Source: Bagarius yarrelli (lineage: Eukaryota > Chordata > Actinopteri > Siluriformes > Sisoridae). From it: 64,000 nucleotides of DNA. The position numbers and the translations under genes were made by a program. The notes beneath the pieces were generated by a model. That model made no database searches. It had not been told where the DNA came from and was given only the letters and a program-made list of their open reading frames with translations. The stretch lies in assembly GCA_005784505.1 (NCBI GenBank), contig VCAZ01000035.1, positions 595,501 through 659,500 of the forward strand, read 5' to 3'. Below are positions 1 to 13,290 of the stretch, in pieces. Every line of letters begins with the position of its first letter. The stretch's first letter is position 1.

Positions 1-1111
1 TTGGCAGTCCATTTGGTCAGTCACTTTTTAATTGGTTCCTTGGTGCCAAGTGGGCGGTAACAGCCACTATTATAAACAATCAGACAGCCTGAGTTGGAGT
101 AGCTCATCAGCATTTAATGAATGGAATAAAAGTCACTTAGAGGATGTCTTTACTTGAGTCACAAATGGAGCAGATGGACATGCTAATTGTGGAGTCGTTA
201 AGGATGAAGTTAGGAGCTTCATCGCTGCAGATTTAAAGGGACACAAAAAAAAACAGGACTGGAGATTTTACACAGTTGAACTGATTCAGACGAAAAAGAT
301 GAAGCCATGAACATTGCTCTTTGTGAATTATGTAAAAAATATTTAGCTACCCACTTAAAAGTAAACAACATCGACAGTCAAAGTTAACCTACTGTACTAA
401 AGGACACAATGCTTTTCCTGTTTGCAGTGAGATTAACTTTTATATGTTAGACCACAAGGACGTTATATTATTTAACATTTGTTCTCACTGCTAAATTAGC
501 TTTAAACTGTAATGATTGATCCCAATGGCAGTGCAATAGACTTTCAATCAATCCAACAATCATCAGGTTTAACTGTGCTGGCGCACAAATTCATGGATCG
601 GTGGAGCAGTCGATTGTGTTTCAAAAATAACATTTATTTTCTTTCATGTCCACTCAGGATTTCGCCCGTACAAACACTCTGATAGTCACTGCTCTGTTAT
701 AAATGTTTTTAACTCACTCACTTTTTTAAAAATTATTTTATGTCCTTTTTAAATTCTTTATATTCTTTTGTTCACAAAAAAGAAATCATGTAATCAAGGA
801 ATTTCACAGCGAGGTCAAAAAGGCTAAAAGCTTTTTTCCCCCCATTCTTTATCTTAATTTCACTGTCGGTGATTGATATCTGCAAAGAAGCTGTCTTTAG
901 CACAGCACAAGCTAGAATGGTTGCTAAATAGTTATATTCAGTGTTGGGCAGCCACTACTTTAACTACATTTCTGTGTGGCTGACAAAAGTATTTTAGTAT
1001 GACAGTGATTCTACTTTTTTTTTCTGGTGGTGGCAACAATCTTTTTGGTGCATTACTGCCACCTTTTGCTTCGGAGGGTCACATCATAAACCAAACACTG
1101 GGCTGAAACAG

Positions 1112-1175
<64 letters not shown>
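1112..1175. repeat. (TA)n microsatellite
   Basis: About 64 bp of uninterrupted TA dinucleotides. Confidence 0.97.
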
Positions 1176-1178
<3 letters not shown>

Positions 1179-2592
1179 ATGTTGCTAAGGCTAAGGCTAA
1201 GCAGAGGGATAGCTACAGTGTAGTGAAAAGTCATTTAACATAGAGTAACTGATAGCTTAACTCTCTACATTTTCCAGGTAGCTTACCCCAAGACTGGTTA
1301 TATCACCTGTATAAGAACCAAAATTTCTTTAAAAATACCATAAAAACCCTCAGTTAAAATGTTATATAAATAAATAATAAATGTTTTTGTTCTTTAATAT
1401 TCTAACTTTGTACTTTACAATAAAGAAAATACACATTCCCAAATTTGAACTTTATTAAACACATTAGGCAAAAAAGACCTTTTATTGAATGTAATGAATA
1501 CTTTATAGTGTAAACTTTAAAAAAAAGAATGCAATTCATATTTAAATATTTCTGTCAGCTTCTAAGCTCCATCCCTGCACTTTAGACTCAGGCAGGTGCA
1601 AATCTGAAGGGCCTGTTGTCATAGGGGAAAAGGAAAGGTCAGGTCTTGCTGGGGGACTGAAGAGTCTGTCCCTCATTAACTCCGTCTCAGCCTTTGTAAT
1701 GCTTTGTCTGAAAATGTCACTTTAGCAAAACTACTTTCAATGTCACCTCAGTCAGTCAGGGCCAATTATAAAGTGTTTACTCCACCTGACTCAACCACCC
1801 TTCTCCTGCACGACTTTGTTTCTTATAAGAAAGATTTCCTAAGCAATTTAATTGAATATAGATAGGATTTTAAAGTTTAACATCAACATAAGCAAAACCT
1901 TTTTGCCGTTGTTGCTGTTGCGCTGGCAGTATCATGTTGCAATGAGCTTAATATACTATGACACCTGCCATAACACAAACAGTAGCTCTAAAAATCTTTG
2001 CCTAGGCCCTGAGTTACTAAAGATTTGCTTATCTTAAAACCTGTAAAATCTTTATAGCACCTGAATAAATACGCATGCCGATTTACAAACAAGTTCTACA
2101 AAGGATACTTTTTCACAAAGTAACACATGTACACATCGATATTCTAAACTGTTCTTCAAATGAACTAAAGTGAATAGATTCTGGTGAAATCTACATAAAA
2201 GGTCAGCTGACCATTGGAGAAAATGGGACACCACAGTAACATTTACTAACAACAGGTTATCTTTCCAAAGTGGATGAAAGTACAAGAAGAAAATGTATTT
2301 CAAAAAGGTTGCGCAGAGACTGATGACACTGTTTAAAGGGGTGCAGGAATATCTGGCAAGACAACAACCTCTCATATCTGGCCTATGAGGTGGGTTGGCT
2401 AGATGGTTGCCTTTCCTAATGAAAAAACTCAAGCCCACTTTAAACACCTTAGATCATGTGATATGATCTGCTGAGACAAGGGTGGAATATTTTGGACATC
2501 ATTCTTAAAGGAAGGTTTGATGCAAATTAAAAATGACTTATTATCCAAAGAATACCATACAGCCACCCCTATAGTAAAACATGATGGCAATA

Positions 2593-3110
2593 TTATGATG
2601 AGAGGGTTTTAATCAATATGTGCGCAGGCCTCCCTGGTGGTTGATGTAGGCGATCACTGACTTGTTGTCTGTGCATACTAGCATGTGCTGATCGCTTAAG
2701 TCTGACATGAAGAACATAAGTGCCTTGAACACTCCTAACATCTCCAGGCAGTTTATATGCCACGTGAGATGGGCCGTGCTCCACAGACCTTGGATGTGGC
2801 TGGTGCACATGAAAGCTTCCCACCCTGTGAGAGAGGCATCTGTTGTCAATGCAACTATGTGACAGAATGCTCCCAATTCCAGACCTTCCACCAGGAACCG
2901 AGGGTCCCTTCATTGATCTAAGGCATTGTCGCATGGCCTTTTTCCTGCAAAGAGGATTCCCTTTTTAGTTTTTATATGCAATAAACCCAAGAGTATGACG
3001 TTGGATGCTGCTGCCTTAAGTAGGTGGTCGTCTAAGCTGAGTAGAGAACACTCTTCTTTGCGTTGACCCTTAACCCCAAACTTTGAATATGGGTAAGGAC
3101 GACAACTCAA
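2593..3110 (-). pseudogene. DIRS-like retrotransposon RT/RNase H remnant
   Basis: On the minus strand one frame carries AAASNVILLGLLHIKTKKG (near 3060-2990), an in-frame stop near 2907, then RDPRFL, TTDASLTGWEAF, HINCLEMLGVFKALM and TDNKSVIAYINHQGGLR. This order is characteristic of the reverse transcriptase C-terminal and RNase H region of fish DIRS-type (tyrosine recombinase) retroelements. The RNase H acidic residues of TTDAS and TDNKS are visible. The frame is broken by at least one stop and ends abruptly near 2593. No tyrosine recombinase part follows. Family assignment is from recognised protein motifs only; a Gypsy-type RNase H is less likely because of the HIN-LE...YINHQGG spacing. 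Confidence 0.65.
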
Positions 3111-3925
3111 TTCCGAGCTGCCTGCTGCTGTGACTGTGCTAGTATCACTGTGCTAGCTATAGACCCACTCCGAAGTCTCCTAAGGGGATCAGCCTCTCAA
3201 GGCTGACTTCCGGTATAGTAAGTGGACCATGTCCTTTCTGACACACTTCTTGAGGTTGTGCAAGAAGGAAATTCCTCTGGGAACAGTGGAGGGGTTCTAA
3301 TAACAAATTTAGCGGCCTGGTGTTCTCCCCTTCAGGGGGGTGTGTCCCCCAAGAGGGTGTCTGCAGAGTGGGCTTTCTCAACCGATTCAAGATCCACAGA
3401 CCTAGTGTCAGTGGTGGGAGACTCAACCCCTTCCTGATCCGCTAGATCCATCTGGGATCCCTAGGACTTGCGTCTACACCAATCCTCAGCTGCGGCCAGA
3501 CCTGAACTCCTGGGACTCCTCATCTGACCCCCTATCTCAAAGACGGGAGCAGAGCACCCTGATGGGAAGCTTCCCACAGTGATCACAGTCAGCGCTCTCA
3601 AGCCCTAACCGTGCATGCTCCTCACCCAGACAACTGACACATTGCAGGTGTGTGTTCGTGCCTAAAATGTATCAATATAAACACACTGCCTTAGCTCTGC
3701 TTTCCACTTCTTCCACTAGCTTCGGTTTTCTTAAGGCTTTTCTGCAAGAAGCTCTTACAGAGACACACACACGCTAAAGGAATAGAGCTTGCCAACTCGC
3801 GCTGCTGCTTGTGTTTGTGACGCAACGCTCTCCGATTCGCCGGATTACATACGTGCTTCAGGTCAAAGGTTATAAAGGGCGTTCCCCAAAGCATCACGAC
3901 GCAGCTTGAGTTTCCGAAGGGAAAC
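3111..3925 (-). mobile_element. Upstream part of the same DIRS-like element, heavily deleted
   Basis: On the minus strand the segment 3157-3426 reads EVSLERLIPLGDFGVGL, resembling the start of the RT region, in another frame than the RNase H part. The outer 480 bp (3440-3925) are GC-richer than the surroundings, and on the minus strand begin gtttcccttcggaaactcaa. I take this as the 5' terminal region of the element. A full element would be several kilobases, so this copy has large internal deletions. The outer limit at about 3925 is approximate. Confidence 0.4.
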
Positions 3926-5916
3926 ATGCATACCTTAAAATACCTTTATAAAGCTAGCGATTTTGCCACAAAAAGTTTTGACCCACAGCTCAAAAGAGCT
4001 CTTCTTTCCAAGTCAACAAAGAAATGGCTTCAAAAAGGGGGGTCGACATTAAACCCTTGTGTTGTCTTACCATCAACCATTCAACATTTGTCCAGTGACA
4101 TTTATTTATATAAAGATTTTAATTAAAGAGATTGTGTCAAAGCAGCTTTACAGAATCAGGCAGTAGAATAATATATCAATACAAGGACAATAGTAAACAC
4201 TTGATTTGTCCTCTTGGTTTAACTGTTAGTCCATCTAAATGAACTGTTTATTAAGCATGAAATAGAAAATTATAACCTAATTCTGAGTTACATAATGGTA
4301 ATTTTGAGCAAATCCATAAAAATGAAACCATAAATATAAAATATTTCATTTAATAAACATTTATTAAAGAGAGGTTTATGTAAATTCTCGTCTGGATTCC
4401 TAATATATTGATATTTGTATCATTGTTGTAAACAGCATATGCAAACAAAGGCTGTATAGTTATTTCTTTTGCGTTAAACTTAATAGTGTCTGAATGTTCC
4501 TTTTTTTTTCTATGTGGAAATATTAAGATTAAAGTAGACCTTATAATATGAGAGTTTATGGCATTGTACATCTTGAAACTAATCCAAATATCTGGAATGT
4601 GTCAGAGAATGTGTGGTCATTTCAGGTCAGTGGTCAGAGGGACAGAGAATCTAACACACTCAGCCTTGGGTATTGAGTTATTTTTTATAGCAATGCTGTA
4701 ATCAATCTGCATATCAGTAGGAGAAATAATAAGAATGTGACAGAATATAACTACAATACCTTTTCTCATTTTATCCCTAACTCCAGACTGTGCTAAATCT
4801 GCAGGGAAAAATGTTTCGATGACCTTATTTTTTGTTCCTAAATGTTTTTGACAGACTCCAGACACCAACCCAGGAAGGTCTGTGTATCATCCAGTGACAG
4901 CGGAAGTATAATAGCTTGGGCTTATATGTGTCCAGTTTATACTGTAACTGATGCATTGAGGCATATTTAAGCAGATTTGACAAATCATTCTACGTTCAAT
5001 GTTCTGGGAATGAGTACCAAAAAAGAGCCAAATGGCTTGACAGTTGTGAAAATACAGACAGTCTAGTAGTTGCAATGGCTAAAAGATCAACTATATTTGT
5101 ATCTTCTTCAAGTGATAAGTTTTGTACTTGCATCTGAGACATTGTTACTACAGACTTCCTGTCTGTTTAAATTGCTGTTGTCTGGACTGGTTCTATGTCA
5201 AGTCTTTTGCAGACAAAAAGCAAGTGTGTTTCTGGGTTGACATCAAAAGCACTCAGTGTGTAAACATATAGTCTTTGTTCTGCTGCTGCAGGGTAATGGG
5301 CTAATGGCTGCATCTGCACTTGTGGGATACAGTGACCGCTTTCCCACAGGAGGACGTGTCTTCCTACTGTGACACTGTGCTTCGATCAATAGCAGCTTTG
5401 ACACGTGTTACACCCAATTGCTGAACCGTGCACAAGCCTGTGGGGACATGCTTATTCCCTGTAGTTCATAAAATCAGAGATGTCTACACACAGGGAATCA
5501 ATTGTGAATTCGCTTCTCCCTCTTTGTCATGGCGAAGCAACGCATTCCTGCTTTTTTCCGATTTGAAAGCTTTCAACATGCCTAACTGCTGACTGAACAG
5601 CAACAGTCATGCTGTAATTGACAGATGAGTCAATCCCTCCAGATCCTTTTCTGCTGGTGGCGGCGTCGGCTGAAATAACAATGCATCGTTTGTAGGTCTA
5701 GATAAGACGAGGTGGTTTGCCGTTGACACACGTCCGCTAGAGCTCTTATATACATAGCTTGGAGAAGGCGATGCTGCAGCTCAACACTGAGACTGGAAAG
5801 ATTTTCTCAGACCTTAGGGAGTTACTAGCAAAGATGTCTTTCATTCACACCTTGTCTGATAGCCAGTGAGGTGGGCTTTGTTCCAACCTGCTCATCAGAC
5901 TCTGGCTGAGAGTCGA

Positions 5917-5940
5917 TTTTTTTTTTTTTTTTTTTTTTTT
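5917..5940. repeat. Poly-T tract
   Basis: Twenty-four T residues in a row, followed by a GC-rich stretch (gcggcgcagacagcgac). Confidence 0.95.
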
Positions 5941-6852
5941 GCGGCGCAGACAGCGACACGTCTTCCGCTTACATCCTGTGTGCTTTTTCTTCTGCCTGTC
6001 GATATTGGACATCTCTCTTTCCTATTTGGTTCAAGCACAAGAACTTTGTCAGCACCCTAAGGGGAAACTCGACCTTCAAGTAATTAGCTTGATTTAGTCT
6101 TATGCAAGCATTTGTTTCCTATGTTGTTCGTTTTCTATAGCATAATGTAAACAGTCATGCACTAATAAAACCAGTCTGAAGTAAATAAATCGTAGGAATC
6201 TCTGGAAGTAATATTCGGGGCACTGAAAATGTTTTTAAATTAGCTAATGCTAATGAATGGATTTATAATAATGCTTGTATATTCAAACCACACAAGCACA
6301 TTTAACATGAAATGTGACTTCAGAGTATAGCAAATAAATTAGTTTTCTCCATCTATTCACTAAGTTTCAGAGCTGAGATCTTGGTAGAGAATCATCCATT
6401 ATGAATTATATAAGTCGTGCTCAAGGGCCCCAGAGGAAGTGGCCTGGTGGTGCTGGGAGTTAAGTTAACTTTGCACAGATATACAGAACATTAACTGAAA
6501 CTTTAAACAGCCATAAACCCCCACAATTCTATCACGGGGTTTACTTCAGCAACACAAGGAACTGGAATAAACATCTCCCTAATGTTTTGATTGTTGTTCA
6601 TGGGGGAAATTAAATCTTCTGATGAACCAGCATTCGTAAATGTTCCATAAACTCATCAAAGAAAGCTCATTAGCTTGTGGAAATGTTTCCTTAGACTATA
6701 CCGCAGCTTCTGTTGTAGAAAGAAAGACCTGATTGGTTAGGCTTAATTACAACAAACCCTAAAATTGAAGTGTGTCTGCTGTTTTGTTTCTGTCCACAGT
6801 GCTGGCAGAATTCAGGATGGCTTGTGTTGTCATAAGAATGATAAACTGTATT

Positions 6853-7592
6853 AGGGGTGTGATGAGATCTCGTGAATTTACACTATACACAGCAAAACAA
6901 CCTGACCTACTGACCGAAAAAGGAAGTAAAAACGGTGCGAAAATCAATGGATGCAATAGACCAAAATGTAATTATTAATCGATATGTTGCTTTCGAATCA
7001 TATTTAAAGGTCGGCAAAACACCGCTTTCTTTAGGTGGAAAACCGCTGAGAGAGAGAGAGAGCCTAGTGTGTGTGTCTGTGTGTGTGTGCGCAGCGTGCG
7101 GTACAGAAAAAAGCTTCAAGGACTGTTAACGCTGCCTCTGCCTCTAATTAGGGTCTTGAACATTTGTTACAGTAAACAAAATTAATAAATAGCAAAATAC
7201 ACAGTTGTTGTAAGTTATATATCGCTGTTGGTGTCAATCTGAGTCACGCACCATCAGTCGCTGCTTGGTTAGTGATGTTCGACTCGCATTAACAGCACAC
7301 AAATTAATAACGGATGTGGCAAAAAAAGTGTTTATATGTTGTTAATTACAGCATATAATTCATTAAAATTGAATTTCCTAAAATACATTTTAATCTATTT
7401 TCCTAAAATAGATTTTAAAATGTTTTTTTTGCAATTAAATTTTGTGTTTTTTATTTAAATAAAATACTATCTGTCCCTGTATTTTATCATTGTGGATTTC
7501 TTTAAAGAATCTTGTCTCGTCTCATTCTCGTAAATCCAGTCTCGTGTCTCGTCTTGTCTGATCTCGTAGATTCAGTGTCTCGTCACATCCCT
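6853..7592. mobile_element. Non-autonomous hAT-type DNA transposon, 740 bp
   Basis: The ends are imperfect terminal inverted repeats: left aggggtgtgatgagat, right (reverse complement) agggatgtgacgagac. They are flanked by 8-bp direct repeats actgtatt (6845-6852) and actgtact (7593-7600), identical at seven of eight positions. Eight-base target duplications and this type of TIR are typical of hAT elements. No transposase reading frame is seen. Internally there is a run of tctcgt-type repeats near the right end. Confidence 0.75.
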
Positions 7593-8164
7593 ACTGTACT
7601 CTTTATTCTTGTAATGGTCCAAATATTCTGTAAATATTTGTGTATTGTGTTTAAAGCTAAATAAGGTGCAACTTAACCTTTTAAAAACAGGTTTTAAATC
7701 AAATACAACCCTACCAATATGCCAATAGTAACACAAAGAACACAAAAATTACTTACCTACATTATGTCAATTCTCTAGAATAATTGCTGTGTAAGTGTGT
7801 ATATGTATAGTACTGTTCATTTAATCTTATTTTTCGAGTGATTATGTTTATTTACCTGATCATTTGATGAATTCAGCTGGTCCTATTTCCCAAAATACAA
7901 TCCATTATTCCAATTTAAAGCACTGTGATCCCAATCATACATCACACAGCACCACACTGTCTTTTGTCCTTAATTTCTCCCCATGAACCAACTATCATTA
8001 AACAAATCACAAGGCCAATAATACATATCCAAAAAGAAGTTATTAAAGCAGTATAAGTGAAATTGCTATTGTTGCTTCTGTAAGAGACTTTAGCTTTTGA
8101 GCATACACAGGATTCCGGCCTGTGTATGTGTACGTTTATCTATCATACAGTATGCTACCCTTTG

Positions 8165-8680
8165 TAATTTAGGTTTAAGTTCAAGAAGCTTTATTGCAAT
8201 TTCAACCATATTTAGTAGATGCAGTACACAGTGAAATAAAACAATGTTTTTCCAGGACCCCATGGTGCTACACAAAACAACACAGAACTACACAAACAAC
8301 AGAGCTAAAGACTAAGTTATAAGTTGTCTCCGCAACATAAAGTGCATGTGTGCAACCTGGTGCAAACAACAATACAAACATTACATTTACAGTATTTGGC
8401 AGATGCCCTTATCCAGAGCGACATACAATATTCCTTGTTATACATCTGAGCAATTGGGGGTTAAGGGGCCTTGCTCAGGGGCCCAGCAGTGGTGGCATGT
8501 GGAGCTGGGAATCGAACCTGGGTCCTCAAGTTAATAGTCCAACAACTTAACCACTGCGCTACCACTTCCCCGACATTACACCAGACACTGCAAAAACAGA
8601 CAATACAGAAAAAAAACAGAACACCGTACAGTACATTCAACAAAAGTAAGGGATGTGGAGTAATGTGTAAGTACTTGACT
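8165..8680 (-). mobile_element. LINE 3'-end fragment, interrupted by a SINE
   Basis: The stretch starting aagaagctttattgcaat, with gcagtacacagtgaaata and accccatggtgctacac, is on the minus strand the 3' untranslated end of a fish LINE. It resumes after the SINE at 8381-8572 with cagacactgcaaaaacag. The same sequence occurs in the other orientation at about 45480-45765 (gcaccatagttctggagaaa), which supports a repeat family. Confidence 0.55.
8381..8572 (-). mobile_element. tRNA-derived SINE (family A)
   Basis: On the minus strand it starts ggggaagtggtagcgcagtg, has a box-B-like ggttcgattccc and ends with the tail ctggataagggcatctgcca plus aaatgtaa. This family recurs about 16 times in the window. 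The copy is nearly full length. Confidence 0.85.
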
Positions 8681-8818
8681 GAGTGAATGTCTTTTGGAAT
8701 GGAATGTCATAACTTTTTCTCCTTAAAAACCCTTTTCCTCAGTAATGTAGCTTCATTTATGACTGCTTCCAATGAGTGTTTACTCAGTAATCAGTGGTGG
8801 TTCATTGTACAGGCAAAA

Positions 8819-8948
<130 letters not shown>

Positions 8949-10848
8949 GCCAAGCAAGGCAAATCAAGGTGCCGGTTATTAGGGACCGGTCCAAATTAAA
9001 ACAAGGTTATCTGCTTAAAAGGTTTCCTGCTGGTGTTGATTAGGGATTTTAATGATAAATGCTTATTACATTTGGCATTATCACAAGCAACACTTCTTTT
9101 AGCAACACTAGATATGTATATTTTATAAAAAAAAAAAGTTTTTATGTAAATGTTACCATCGCACTACTGAATTCTTAAATTTGACTGGTCTGATAGTTTT
9201 AAGTAATTGTCCATTGGGGTATCTGGATAAAAATGTATACAGTATGTCGATTATTTCTAATGTAAAATATATCAATTATTTGCAAACTTCTCAGGTCTAA
9301 AAGAAAAAATATATATTAATTTTTAACTATTGGGTGGTGATAGAAACTTTTCTTTGTGTGTGTGCTTTTACCCCTCAAAAATAGAACAAACATCTGCGAC
9401 AACATCCCCTTGTTTGGAGAACTAAACTTAGTCTCTTGTTACCATGATATAAGAGCATGATTATGTAGCAAAATACGAGTAGCTTCTCTTGACCCATGCA
9501 CAGGTTCTGTTGGATTCTTGGCTGTTGCTTTTCATTGAGTGAGAACTGTAAGGTCAAGATAACCTGCTGGCTTGAATTTCACATGGGCATGCTGCTTTTC
9601 TCGCCAATGAGAGAACCCAGCCAGTTCCTGCTGCCATCTGCCCTCCTCTTCCAGTTCATCTGAACAGCTCAAGATGCCAGGCCCAGGTGCCAAAGCATAG
9701 CAGCTTGGCAGATGACAGGTTTAAGTCGCTGCTGAGAGGTGTTGGCTCTCCGCCAGATTGAGCTCACGGTAACAGCTCTTCGTTCATTTTTTGCCCTCTC
9801 ACACTTTTGTTGTGCATGGTGTCAATCTCTTTGAGCTTTGGTCCTGCAATCAACGCCTTTAACGGTGCCATCTAAAAACGCAATGGGAAATAACCAATTC
9901 AGACGTTGAACCAATTCATATGTGACCAGGAGCTGAGGACTTCTGTAGTTGGTGCAGGAATTTTTTAACATATGTGCGTTTGAATTGATCCGTGAGTTTA
10001 TTATAGAGGTGCCAGTGAAGAGACAACCTACTGGGAGAGACCAGCTAAAGGAGCAGGACCTTAGGTGATCTTTCATTTTACAGAGACTCTAAAAGCAACA
10101 GATCATTCATGCCAAAAAAGGTTTTTATTCTTTGTTTCCTCCAGGGTTCCATTAGCCCTCCCGCACTATCCACCACACCACCAGCACTGTCACTTTGTAT
10201 CTTTTTTAAACATCTTTTGCCAGGGTGATATCTAAAAGTGTGATGTTCGACATCCTAAATTCATCTATTTCAGACGTTTTGCAATCATTGAAAGCCAGCT
10301 CCATCAATGCCCAGCAATCAGAAGACTGAGCATTTGAATAGAGATTTGCTTGTCGGCGTGCCCTTTGGAAAATGCTTTCTTGACATTTTCCAGCAGAAAT
10401 TATATCTACCATATGTGACTTTATTTATCATGAATTGCTCAGACTGCGATAAAAACAAGAAAAAACATATTCAGACAGACAGCCTATGTGCATCCTGTAA
10501 AATAAATAATTTGCTGTAATAAAGCGCATGGTCAATCAGTTACAGAAAAAACAAACAAAAAACAACCATCACCTGAAGTGAAGATGATGAACACAATACC
10601 TTATCTAAAAACTTTCATAGAAAATAAATCCACATATAGTCTATATATACTGAAAGCATAGAAAATTCTGTTCATTAATAAATCTATTTGAAGGGATTTA
10701 TATGATTCCTAAATTTAAAAAATGACCTTCTGCCAGTTATATATACCTTCTGGTTAGCTGTACAGAGCCCATATCCAAAAGATCCAATCCTGTTTCAGCG
10801 TGCAGATGCTTCTCAAGCAACAGTGGTTGACTGTATTAGGAACCACCT

Positions 10849-11032
10849 ACATTTACATTTACAGCATCTGGCAGACGCCCTCATCCAGAAGGACTTACAT
10901 TCTCTTTTATACGACTGAGCAATTAGGGCTCAATAATTTAAGCGCCTTGCTCAGGGGCCCAGCAGTGGTATTTGGCGGTGCTGGAAATCGAACCCTGATC
11001 TTTCAATTAGCAGTCCAATACCTTAACCACTT
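10849..11032 (-). mobile_element. tRNA-derived SINE (family A)
   Basis: Nearly full-length antisense copy, from tacatttacatttacagcat through gctcaggggcccagcag and gaaatcgaaccctgatc to ccttaaccac. Confidence 0.85.
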
Positions 11033-11834
11033 ACTGTGTGTATCAGTGAAGGGGAATTAATTGAGTTTTTTGGGGGGATACATTGAAAGAGTTTTTTTTA
11101 AATATTTTATGTAATTCTATATATTTTGTTATAAGACGCTGTCTAATCTTAAACATCTGCACTGTTCAAACATCTTTAAAAGCAGTTTATTATTATCCCA
11201 TAGTTTAATTTAAACTTACTTGAGAGATTGTACATTGATTGTACTTAAGGACATACTAACCCAGTCATCTGCCGCACTTTTTTGGACCCAGTATTTAAAT
11301 AGTCCTCCTCATGATTTGGGGTTTTCCATTACCAGTCTAAGGGCATTTCTTGGAGGCTAACTAGCATCTTTAAATTGTCTGTAATGGGTAAATGTGTTTG
11401 TATGGAATTGTGTCAGGTTCTCCCGTTCCTTGTGACCCTCTATAGAGTGGACTCCAGATACCCTGTGTAGTATAAGCAGTACATTAAGGATAACCAGTAC
11501 TAATATTTAATAGTTTATTTGAGCTACAGTTTAAATGCAGGTACTAAGGTTTATGTTTATATTTACGTTTACATCATTTACTGTAGCAGATGCCCTTTTG
11601 TATCCGGAGAGATACAAAAAAATGTCTCGTCATTAAACAGCTCCATACTGGTACACTAGATCCCAAAACAAAGTGTAACCACCCAAATACTGTTATAAAG
11701 GAGCGACATAGAAAAAAAGCACCTTTTTCTAATTAAGATTTCAATTGTCAGGTTCCAGGTATTTGAGAAAGAAGTGGGTCTTCAATTGTCTCTTGAAGAC
11801 AGCCAGTTACTCGGCTGTTCTGACATTAATGGCA

Positions 11835-12000
11835 AAGTGGTGGCTTAGTGGTTAAGATGTTGGACTGATAAACATTCCCAGCTCCACCAAGCCACCACTG
11901 TGTAAGGCCCTTAACCCTCAATTGTTCAGTTGTATAAAAGAGATAGATGTAAGTCGCTCTGGATAAGGGCGTCTGCCAAATACTGTAAATGTAAATGTAA
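11835..12000 (+). mobile_element. tRNA-derived SINE (family A)
   Basis: Sense copy: agtggtggcttagtggttaa (box A region), cattcccagctccaccaag, and tail gctctggataagggcgtctg. The box B segment is partly deleted compared with other copies. A short antisense fragment of the same family may lie at 11551-11620. Confidence 0.8.
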
Positions 12001-13290
12001 TGGGAAGTTCATTCCACCAGAACCGAGAAAAGTATGAAAGCAGACCTACCTTGAGTCTTAGAGGATGGTGGGACCAGTTTGTGGATAATCTGCTTGTGCT
12101 TGTGGTTTAGAGAGATATGGTAAGTTTGCAAGAACTACAATAAAAGAAAAAAGAACGAACAAACATAAGAGCACTATGTCCCACCTCTTAATAACCTTCC
12201 AGAGCAGATCAGCTCGTGCTCAACATCAAAATATTGTTTTTCTCCTTTCTTCAGGCCCTGATGGAAGACCTTTTAGTTTCGGTGACAGTTTCAAATGATC
12301 TGCAGCTATGAATAATAGACAGCTGTATGACTCAGCCTGGGTGCATCAAGGGGTAAAGGAGATTGAGTGGGATGGGAGGCGCCACACCTGCAGCAAAAAG
12401 CTTTTTTGAAAGTTAGCTGCACTCATATTTAAGAGATCATTTCAGCTTTTAAACCACAGATAAAGTGGTTAATCTTCAGCTTGGTGTTTTCTTTTTTTTT
12501 TTTTCAAGGTTATCTGTTAGAATTTATTAGTTCTCTTAAGACAGAAAGACGACATTTTAGTTCAGTGTGGGCAGTTTCAGTTTGGAGGACTGTTTGAGGA
12601 GGCTTTATGCATAATTCACTGCCTGATCAAGTATGAATGGGCGAAAGGATGGATTTGCGTCTCACGTTGTAAAGCAATGGGCGAAGCAATCTGAACTGCA
12701 ATTTGAAACGGTTCATTCAAAGGTTAAGTTCAAAGGATTCTTTTCAGATGAAATTCTCATTCATGACGAAAATGATTTTAAGTGCCCGAGTACATCCTGA
12801 CATAAACCTGTGCCAAGCAAATGTAGTAGCAAGCCTAAGTCACCTGGCGGTAAACATTTGAAATCCGTAAACAGATTTTCTAATGAGTTTTGCTACATCT
12901 GTGCAAGTACAGATAGGACATGATTATTTTTCTCAATGTGACTTTTATTATAGTAGTTATTATATGAAAAATCAGATGGTGGAAAATGTTTCAAGGGAAA
13001 ACAATCAAGAGCATGGCGCAGTGACTACCAGAATAATATAGAAGTTCCATTTGATCTATTGTATACTGTAGGAGTTGCTAACCATAAAAAAATGCTTAAA
13101 TATCATTTTATGTTATGCGTTTTTGTTTACTGAGACACATTTGTGTTTCAGTCTTGTCTCTGCTCTTGTCCTTTTGCTGGTGTGTTACTAAATGTCTACT
13201 TTTCTGTGTCAAGCACTTGATTAGCTTGTCCATATGGTTCCTGCTGTTTGAGTTTCTTATTGTGGAATCTTTTTATCCATTTCCAGTATT

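Noticed and set aside
3222..3437. 71-codon plus-strand frame
   Set aside because: It is the reverse side of the DIRS-like element, whose motifs read on the minus strand.
8350..8550. Small frames with GPSSGG or similar strings (also at 10800, 16155, 31009, 33077, 41486, 50458)
   Set aside because: All are readings of family-A SINE copies.
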